Shown: one piece after another, positions 1 through 4,908 of the stretch | Position numbering within the stretch: position 1 is the first letter of the stretch | Layout of the letters: the number at the start of each line of letters is the position of its first letter | Origin: an uncultured Chloroflexota bacterium | Lineage (GTDB): Bacteria; Chloroflexota; Anaerolineae; Promineifilales; Promineifilaceae | Reading direction: 5' to 3' | Assembly (NCBI GenBank): GCA_937958365.1 | Contig: CALFEW010000068.1 | Coordinates: 1 to 6,300, forward strand | Length of the DNA: 6,300 nt | Made by a program: the position numbers and the translations under genes | The notes under the pieces: generated by a model | What the model saw: the letters and a program-made list of their open reading frames with translations, nothing else | Database searches by the model: none | Told to the model about the DNA's origin: nothing

Positions 1-1
1 A

Positions 2-490
2 GTGGAACGGGTAGCGGGCAATCATCCGGCAGCGAATATGGTTCCGTTACAAACTGGCGTTTACTGGATCATTACGCCACAGGGCTGCACGAGTGGCTTC
101 AGCGCCACTTTGACATTGCCTTTCCCCAATCCCGACAGCAGCGACAAGTTGTGCCGTTATAGCGGAAGCGGTTGGCATTGCGCGGCCGACAGCTTTGCGC
201 TAAATGTCTTCGACGCCGGGCTTGGTACGGTGACACGAGAGGGCATTTCGGCTTTTTCGGATTGGGTGGTGGGGGATAATGCGGGGCCAACGGCCGTTGC
301 CCTCACCACATTCAAGGTACAATCAGGGCCATTCTCCGGCCTGGTTTGGGCGGCGATTGTCGGCGGCCTGTTATTCCTTAGCTTGGGACTGTTTGTCGGT
401 GTGATGGTCGTGAAATCTCCGGCTCGTAGCGGTATCCAGAAGTCAACATTCAGTTTTCAGCGCGTGTTTTCCAGAGGTGACGACAACTGA
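2..490 (+). CDS. C-terminal part of a membrane-anchored surface protein (5' end outside window)
   Basis: The frame is open to the left edge. The GTG at 2-4 has no visible ribosome binding site context and the product begins mid-domain, so this is read as the last ~162 residues of a longer protein. A beta-rich extracellular module at about residues 18-107 carries the tail pattern YWIITP, then LTLPFP, LCRYSGSGWHC, VTREGISAFSDW and GPTAVALTTF. I recognise this type of tail from large repeat-containing secreted proteins of Chloroflexota and other bacteria. C51 and C60 are close enough to form a disulfide. One hydrophobic helix follows at about 112-136, then K138 and a short basic tail, which fits a C-terminal membrane anchor with the bulk of the protein outside the cell. 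It converges with the response regulator gene, so the two are probably not co-regulated. The last ~14 residues are encoded inside a repeat region. The function of the missing N-terminal part is unknown. Confidence 0.75.
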   Translation: MERVAGNHPAANMVPLQTGVYWIITPQGCTSGFSATLTLPFPNPDSSDKLCRYSGSGWHCAADSFALNVFDAGLGTVTREGISAFSDWVVGDNAGPTAVALTTFKVQSGPFSGLVWAAIVGGLLFLSLGLFVGVMVVKSPARSGIQKSTFSFQRVFSRGDDN

Positions 491-513
491 AAACTGGTTA
501 CTGAATACTGATT
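448..513. repeat. 7-bp tandem repeat (ACTGNNN) with inverted copy, at a 3' gene end
   Basis: Four consecutive 7-bp units starting with ACTG occupy 486-492, 493-499, 500-506 and 507-513. Their reverse complement appears upstream at 448-460. The arms CAGTTTTCAG (451-460) and CTGAAAACTG (487-496) are a perfect 10-bp inverted repeat around a 26-nt loop. The stop codon of the surface protein (TGA, 488-490) lies in the first unit. There is no T-run after the stem on either strand, so it is not a standard intrinsic terminator, although its position between convergent genes would suit one. Confidence 0.75.
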
Positions 514-520
514 ACGCCTG

Positions 521-1219
521 CTAGGCAGGATACCGCCCCAGCTCGCCGGTATCGCCAAAGCCGGGTGAGTAGAGGCCGACCAACCCGTGGCGCAAGGCAT
601 AAAGGGCAGCCTGGGTGCGATTTGTCAGATTGAGCTTGTCCAAAATGTGACTGACGTGAACGCCCACCGTACGACTGGAAATGACCAGGCGGTGGGCGAT
701 TTCGTCGTTGCCCAGACCTTGCGCCACCAGCTTAAGAATCTCCAATTCGCGTTCGGTTAGCGCTTCCACAGGCTGAGCCGACGGCGTGGAGCCGATCACG
801 CGCAGCAAGCGGCGGGCCAGTCCGGCCGGCAGGTAGATGCCACCCTGGTGCAGCGTGCGAATGGCGGTCAGTAATTCCTGTGGCGGGGTGTTTTTGGCGA
901 CGTAGCCCAATGCACCGGCCTGAATGGTGGGCAGGATGCGTTCGATGTCGGTCATGCTGGTGAGGATCAGCACGCGGGTGGCAGGGCATTGACGGAGGAT
1001 TTCGGTGGTGGCTTCGATACCGTCTTTGTGAGGCATCAGGATGTCCATCAGAACGATGTCGGGGTGCATCTGTTGGGCCAACCGGACAGCTTCCAGTCCG
1101 TTGGCTGCTTCGCCGACGATTTCCAGATCAGGTTCCAGACCCAGCACGGCGCGCAGTCCTTCGCGTACCAACGGATGATCGTCAACGATGAGGAGACGAA
1201 TAGTAGTGGTTATGGGCAT
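521..1219 (-). CDS. NarL/LuxR-family two-component response regulator
   Basis: DNA-binding response regulator of 232 residues, the usual size for the NarL/FixJ group. The receiver domain covers about residues 7-125, with acidic pair D13/D14, phosphoacceptor D59 in VLMDILMP, T87 in the LILTS strand and K109 in YVAKN. After a linker (about 140-153), the LuxR-type helix-turn-helix spans about 154-213 (LTERELEILKLVAQGLG, then the recognition region ending in NRTQAALYAL). The recognition helix reads TVGVHVSHI, with Gly where Lys is usual. About 19 residues extend past the domain. The ATG at 1219 is chosen because AAGGAG lies 7 nt upstream (1232-1227); a TTG at 1243 would add 8 residues but lies upstream of that site. 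It follows the sensor kinase gene by 63 bp on the same strand, so the two are very likely co-transcribed partners. Its target genes are not evident from the sequence. Confidence 0.96.
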   Translation of the reverse strand: MPITTTIRLLIVDDHPLVREGLRAVLGLEPDLEIVGEAANGLEAVRLAQQMHPDIVLMDILMPHKDGIEATTEILRQCPATRVLILTSMTDIERILPTIQAGALGYVAKNTPPQELLTAIRTLHQGGIYLPAGLARRLLRVIGSTPSAQPVEALTERELEILKLVAQGLGNDEIAHRLVISSRTVGVHVSHILDKLNLTNRTQAALYALRHGLVGLYSPGFGDTGELGRYPA

Positions 1220-1226
1220 GAAGAAG

Positions 1227-1232
1227 CTCCTT
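1227..1232 (-). promoter_or_regulatory. Shine-Dalgarno site deciding the response regulator start
   Basis: Read on the - strand, AAGGAG ends 7 nt before the ATG at 1219-1217. It is the strongest ribosome binding site in the window. It selects the MPITTT start over an upstream in-frame TTG at 1243-1241. Confidence 0.85.
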
Positions 1233-1280
1233 ATGTTCGTCAATTAAAGGTTTATGATTGTGGTTGGGCTTATCGGCCGC

Positions 1281-1294
1281 CTTCAATCTTTCAT
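1281..1294. repeat. Short copy of the AAGATTGA heptamer repeat at the kinase stop codon
   Basis: CTTCAATCTTT at 1281-1291 is identical to 4882-4892 and is the reverse complement of 4855-4865. On the - strand it makes two 7-bp units, TGAAAGA and TTGAAGG, and contains the kinase stop codon (TGA, 1285-1283). It looks like a minimal copy of the larger repeat at 4834-4908. Confidence 0.5.
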
Positions 1295-3457
1295 TTTTGG
1301 CGTCGTTGGCAGGCCGGCTTTTACGGCCGTTCCTGTGCCAGGTATCGAGCTAATTTCCAGGTGACCACCCAGGTGGGCAGCGCGTTCATGCAAGTTATTG
1401 AAACCCAGGCCAGGCTGGACGGTGGCCGGATCGAAGCCCCGGCCGTTGTCGCTGACCTGCAATTCGAGCCAGTTTTCGGTGGCGTGCATGGCGACGGTAA
1501 CGGCCGTTGCCGCCGCATGTTTGAGCGCATTGTTAAGCGCCTCTTCGATCAGGTGATAGATTTCTTCTTCCACGGCCGTTGGCAGCGACTGCGGCCAGGT
1601 TCCCTCCACGTGTATTTCTAGACCGGCGCGCTGTTCCACCATTTCCAGGCGGCGCTGAACGGCCGTAAACAAATCGGCCTGACTCAGGTCCAGGGGGCGC
1701 AGTTGGTAAATCAGCAGGCGCATTTCGCGTAAAGCCTGACGGGCGGTTGCGCCCAGGCGGTCCAGGTGGTCGGCGGTGGTCTGGATACGGCCGTTGAGCA
1801 ACTGTTTTTGGGCGGCGTCGGCAAAGAGCATTTGGGAATAGAGCAGTTGGGTAACAGAATCATGTAAATCGCGGGCCAGTCTGTGGCGTTCGGCGGTGAG
1901 AACGGCCGTTTCCGCCTGGCGGCGCAGGTAATCATTATCTAGAGCTATGCCAATTTGCTCGGCCGTCGCCAGGAGCAGGCCCAGGTCTTCGACGTTGAAA
2001 CAAGGCGTGGTACGGCCAAAAATAACCAGGGCGCCTTTGTCCTGGTCTTGTTCCTGGGGGCAAATCGGGGCGGCGATGAGGGAAGGATAGGGTAATGGCA
2101 TCGCCAGGAAAGGGGCGGTACGCGGGTCAGTGGTTAGATCATGCACCAAAAAGCCATCTTTCCCGGCGGCGACTTGCAGCCAGAAAAGTTCGTTGGCAAA
2201 GTCATCGGTCATGTCTGTGGCTCCCTGCCAGGCGGCGATGCGCAGTGCATGTGGAGAGCCAAAAAAGATAACGCCGGCTGCGCCGTCGGTCGCTTGCAAG
2301 ATGTAGGTCAGGCAGCCATCAAGAATGGTTTGCAAAATCTGGTTCTGGCTGATAAGGGAGGCGACATTGTAGAGAGTGGCGAGATCCCGGGTGCGGGCAG
2401 CGACGCGCATCTCCAGGGTTTCCATGAGTTTGAGCGGCGTCAGGTCATGGAGAAGCAGCAGGTGGCCTGGGGAACGGCCGTTGCGCCCGGTTAGTGTCGT
2501 GCTTTGTAGATGGAGATAACGCTTGCCCGTGTGCTGCTGAATCACTATCTCTTGTTGGAAATCGGACTGGGCCACCTTGTCCGCCAGGTCCGCCCAGGGC
2601 GAGGGGAGTTGCGCCATCGTACGCCCAATCATCAGGTGGAGGGGGATGCCGGTAAGCTTTTCCCATGATGGGTTGGCGTCTACGACGCGATTTTTGTCGT
2701 CTACCACCAACATGCCATCGGTCATGCTTTCCACCAGGGCATTTCGGGCGATGGGAGCAAGATCGAGCAGGCGAAAGCGAAATATAGCCCAGGTGAAGAT
2801 CAGGCTGTTGAGGACGGACAGCAGCGGCAGGAGCAGAGGAGTTGGGCGGCTGTTATTAAGAGAAAAGGGGATGGTGATGAGCAGTGATAAGCCGCCCCCC
2901 AGCAAGATGGAGGCAGCTTGCCCACGAAATGGTTGGGGGGAACGCAGAGCGGTAACGGCCGTTATCACCATAATCGCACCCAACAGCCCATAACTATAGG
3001 CAGCGTGGACCCAATACCAGATTCCTCCTTGCCACAGTCTGTAACCAAAGACGCCATCGGTCTGCACAATTTCATAGGAATGCGTGTACCACTGGTGGCT
3101 GTCGTTGGTCCAGATGAGAAGGATGGTAAGCAAAGGGATTAGCAACAGGCTCATGAGCCGATAACGGGTGAGCCAGCCGCGGCGTCCGGTGGCGGAGAGC
3201 GTAAAAACCAGGGCCGCGACCGGCATAAAAGCAACACCGATAGATGCGACCTGTCCCCAAAAGAGGTACGCGGCTTTGGTCTGGCTGACGCCTTCCATGC
3301 CCACGCCAAAAGACCAGGTGGTGATGGCTAACATCATCCAGGCCAGGGAGGCGGCTCCGGGGATGGTTCGCCGTTTTAGGGCATAGAGTCCGATAACGGC
3401 CGTGATAACCGCGGCGGCAAAAAAAGCAATGGTAGGTTGAAAGGCCTGAATGTTCAT
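1283..3457 (-). CDS. Sensor histidine kinase, 7TM-PAS-GAF-HisKA_3-HATPase
   Basis: Membrane sensor kinase of 724 residues that autophosphorylates and would pass phosphate to the adjacent NarL-type regulator. Domains in order: N-terminal 7TM sensor region (about 8-227; helices near 8-28, 33-54, 64-88, 100-117, 145-170, 181-201, 207-227) with the WGQVASIGVAFMPVA signature of the HisKA_7TM type; PAS (about 241-345, from ESMTDGMLVVDDKNRVVDAN); a short coiled linker (about 341-360); GAF (about 353-508); HisKA_3 dimerisation domain with H532 in ERHRLARDLHDSV; and HATPase_c with N box EEALNNALKHA (638-648), G1 DNGRGFD (670-676) and G2 GLGFNNL (683-689). All catalytic motifs appear intact. There is no receiver domain, so it is not a hybrid kinase. 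The start ATG (3457-3455) is preceded by a weak GGTAAG. The gene lies 92 bp after the fusion-protein gene and 63 bp before the regulator gene. The ligands of the 7TM, PAS and GAF modules cannot be read from the sequence. It contains nine of the 17 ACGGCCGT octamers. Confidence 0.96.
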   Translation of the reverse strand: MNIQAFQPTIAFFAAAVITAVIGLYALKRRTIPGAASLAWMMLAITTWSFGVGMEGVSQTKAAYLFWGQVASIGVAFMPVAALVFTLSATGRRGWLTRYRLMSLLLIPLLTILLIWTNDSHQWYTHSYEIVQTDGVFGYRLWQGGIWYWVHAAYSYGLLGAIMVITAVTALRSPQPFRGQAASILLGGGLSLLITIPFSLNNSRPTPLLLPLLSVLNSLIFTWAIFRFRLLDLAPIARNALVESMTDGMLVVDDKNRVVDANPSWEKLTGIPLHLMIGRTMAQLPSPWADLADKVAQSDFQQEIVIQQHTGKRYLHLQSTTLTGRNGRSPGHLLLLHDLTPLKLMETLEMRVAARTRDLATLYNVASLISQNQILQTILDGCLTYILQATDGAAGVIFFGSPHALRIAAWQGATDMTDDFANELFWLQVAAGKDGFLVHDLTTDPRTAPFLAMPLPYPSLIAAPICPQEQDQDKGALVIFGRTTPCFNVEDLGLLLATAEQIGIALDNDYLRRQAETAVLTAERHRLARDLHDSVTQLLYSQMLFADAAQKQLLNGRIQTTADHLDRLGATARQALREMRLLIYQLRPLDLSQADLFTAVQRRLEMVEQRAGLEIHVEGTWPQSLPTAVEEEIYHLIEEALNNALKHAAATAVTVAMHATENWLELQVSDNGRGFDPATVQPGLGFNNLHERAAHLGGHLEISSIPGTGTAVKAGLPTTPKMKD

Positions 3458-3492
3458 GGTCTTACCAGGATCAATGGTGTAGCGACCAGACT

Positions 3493-3521
3493 ATTTCATG
3501 ACACAAATGAATGCGCCTCAA
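3493..3521 (-). promoter_or_regulatory. Possible sigma-70-type promoter for the kinase-regulator pair
   Basis: Read on the - strand, TTGAGG (3521-3516) and TGAAAT (3498-3493) are separated by 17 bp. Each matches 4 of 6 consensus bases. The -10 box lies 35 bp before the kinase start, in the 92-bp gap after the fusion-protein gene. The match is modest and could be chance. If real, the two-component pair could be transcribed separately from the transporter. Confidence 0.25.
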
Positions 3522-3549
3522 TGGAGGATGCTTTTTACACTTCTCTACC

Positions 3550-4815
3550 CTACTCCCCGCGAATCTCCACCCGCCCGGTCATGCCGGGACGCAGGTCCAG
3601 GTCGGTATCATCCAGGTTGATTTTCACCGTAAACACGGCCGCATCGCCTACCACACCGCTCGCCTGCGGCGCAATGCCCGCCACCACGCCGCTGATAGGC
3701 GTCGTGGGAAACGCCTTCAAGGTAATTTCCACCACCTGGCCGGGATGAATCGCTTCCAGGTCGCGTTCGCTCAGGTTGGTGGTGTGAAATTGCAACTGGT
3801 CGGTATCCAGCAGCGTGAGGATGGGCGTTCCGGCGGCGACCATCGCGCCGGGCGCAACTTCTATGGACAGCACAGTACCGGGCCAGGGGGCGATCAACTG
3901 CGCTTTGCTCAGGGCGTCTTGCGCCTGTGTCCGGCTGAATTGGGCCTGGGCCAGGGAAATTTCGGCCTGTTCTACGCGCAGTTGGGCGGCGGAAATCTCT
4001 GTTGGTTTGGGGCCGGTGAGGGTCTGGGTGAGGGTTTGCTGGGCGTTGATGAGGGAGGCGCTGGCGGAAACGGCCGTGTCGTTGTTCAGCCCCGCCAGAG
4101 CCAGATTGTACTGCGCCTGGGCTACTTCCAGATTTTCCTGCGCGTAGGTCAGGCTGCGCGTGGCCCCGTTGCGCTCCGCTTCCAATTGTTCCTTGTAGCC
4201 CGGCAGCCCGAACTCCCATTCCCGGCCCGGATCGTAGGCGGTGTCGTAGGCTTTTTGGGCGTCGGTTAACTGGCGCTGTGCCTGTTCCAGGTTGATGCGC
4301 GCCGAGGTGAGGCTGTTGCCGGATGCGGCGTCGTTGGTGCGGGCGTTGTCGTAGGCGGTTTGGGCGGCGGTGACGTTGGCTTGGGCCAGGGCCACGGCCG
4401 TTTCGTCCGGCGTCCAGTTTTCCAAATCATCCAGGCTGAGCTGCGATTGGGCCAGGCTGTTTTCCGCCTGGGCGACCTGCAATTCGGCGCTGGCGATGGC
4501 TTCCTGCAAGGCGCTGTCGTCCAGCGTGGCAATTATGTCGCCAGCGGCTACTTTGTCGCCGGGGCGGACGTTGAGGGTCAGGATACGGCCGTTGGCTTCA
4601 AAACTCAGCGCCAGGGCCGGCTGCACCGCCACCAACTGCCCATCGGCCACCACGGTAGACGGGGCAGCCGGTTCGCTGGTTGGGCGGGGTGTGGCCGTGG
4701 GGGCGTTAGGGTCGGCAACGGCCGTAGCCTCCACAATCCCCCGCCCCAACCGCTGCGTACAACCCGCCAGCAGCAAAACCAAGACGATAAAAAGAAGGGT
4801 GTGTTTGTTGTTCAT
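3550..4815 (-). CDS. HlyD/MacA-type periplasmic-adaptor (membrane-fusion) lipoprotein
   Basis: Adaptor subunit of an ABC export system, 421 residues. A lipoprotein signal peptide occupies residues 1-18 with lipobox LLAGC, so lipidation is predicted at C19. A Pro/Thr/Ala linker follows (about 36-54). The first half of the lipoyl-like domain is at about 55-100 (ANGRILTLNVRPGDKVAAGD), then a long Ala/Gln/Leu-rich helical hairpin (about 101-305), then the second lipoyl half (APWPGTVLSIEVAPGAMVAAG, 309-329), a beta-barrel domain (about 340-400) and the C-terminal LRPGMTGRVEI strand typical of the family. The start at 4815 is chosen because it gives a complete signal peptide and has GGAAA 7 nt upstream; an in-frame ATG at 4887 adds 24 residues that lie in a repeat and would bury the signal peptide. 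It follows the permease gene by 90 bp on the same strand, which fits a MacAB-like pair. The substrate is unknown. Confidence 0.93.
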   Translation of the reverse strand: MNNKHTLLFIVLVLLLAGCTQRLGRGIVEATAVADPNAPTATPRPTSEPAAPSTVVADGQLVAVQPALALSFEANGRILTLNVRPGDKVAAGDIIATLDDSALQEAIASAELQVAQAENSLAQSQLSLDDLENWTPDETAVALAQANVTAAQTAYDNARTNDAASGNSLTSARINLEQAQRQLTDAQKAYDTAYDPGREWEFGLPGYKEQLEAERNGATRSLTYAQENLEVAQAQYNLALAGLNNDTAVSASASLINAQQTLTQTLTGPKPTEISAAQLRVEQAEISLAQAQFSRTQAQDALSKAQLIAPWPGTVLSIEVAPGAMVAAGTPILTLLDTDQLQFHTTNLSERDLEAIHPGQVVEITLKAFPTTPISGVVAGIAPQASGVVGDAAVFTVKINLDDTDLDLRPGMTGRVEIRGE

Positions 4816-4822
4816 AGCTTTG

Positions 4823-4827
4823 TTTCC
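4823..4827 (-). promoter_or_regulatory. Probable ribosome binding site for the membrane-fusion lipoprotein
   Basis: On the - strand GGAAA ends 7 nt before the ATG at 4815-4813. It is a moderate match, but together with the signal peptide it favours this start over the in-frame ATG at 4887. Confidence 0.5.
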
Positions 4828-4833
4828 AAGAGT

Positions 4834-4908
4834 GAAGATCAAAGATCGAAGATTAAAGATTGAAGCGAGTCGCTCTTCAATCTTCAATCTTTATTCTTCA
4901 GTCCTTTA
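4834..4908. repeat. 7-bp tandem repeats in opposed orientation forming a long imperfect hairpin
   Basis: On the + strand, five 7-bp units run from 4834 to 4868, four of them matching RAAGATY and the last degenerate (GAAGCGA). From 4874 to 4908 the reverse-complement units run in the other direction (TCTTCAA, TCTTTAT and similar). Pairing 4848-4865 with 4875-4892 gives 16 Watson-Crick pairs, one A-C mismatch and one terminal G-U around a 9-nt loop, and weaker pairing continues out to 4834/4906. A perfect 11-bp inverted repeat (4855-4865 with 4882-4892) gives an alternative register. The element fills most of the gap between the permease stop (4908-4906) and the adaptor start (4815). No T-run follows the stem in the direction of transcription. 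Confidence 0.8.

Noticed and set aside
517..529. Small palindrome CCTGC-TAG-GCAGG over the regulator stop codon as a terminator
   Set aside because: The stem is only 5 bp with a 3-nt loop and there is no T-run after it on the - strand.
1220..1243. Upstream TTG start at 1243 for the response regulator
   Set aside because: The AAGGAG at 1232-1227 lies downstream of that TTG and is ideally spaced for the ATG at 1219.
3516..3536. Hairpin CCTC-aatg-GAGG followed by TTTTT on the + strand
   Set aside because: It would terminate + strand transcription, but no + strand gene leads into it and the stem is just 4 bp. On the - strand, the coding direction, no T-run follows the stem.
3511..4269. Long open frame on the + strand opposite the adaptor gene
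   Set aside because: It is antisense to a gene with complete family motifs, has a low-complexity Gly/Arg-rich translation and no ribosome binding site, as expected for a shadow frame in GC-rich DNA.
4816..4887. Upstream in-frame ATG at 4887 for the adaptor
   Set aside because: The 24 extra residues are translated from the heptamer repeat and would bury the lipoprotein signal peptide; the ATG at 4815 has a reasonable ribosome binding site.
4834..4908. Repeat region as a CRISPR array or intrinsic terminator
   Set aside because: Units are 7 bp with no spacers, and no T-run follows the stem in the direction of transcription, so neither label fits.
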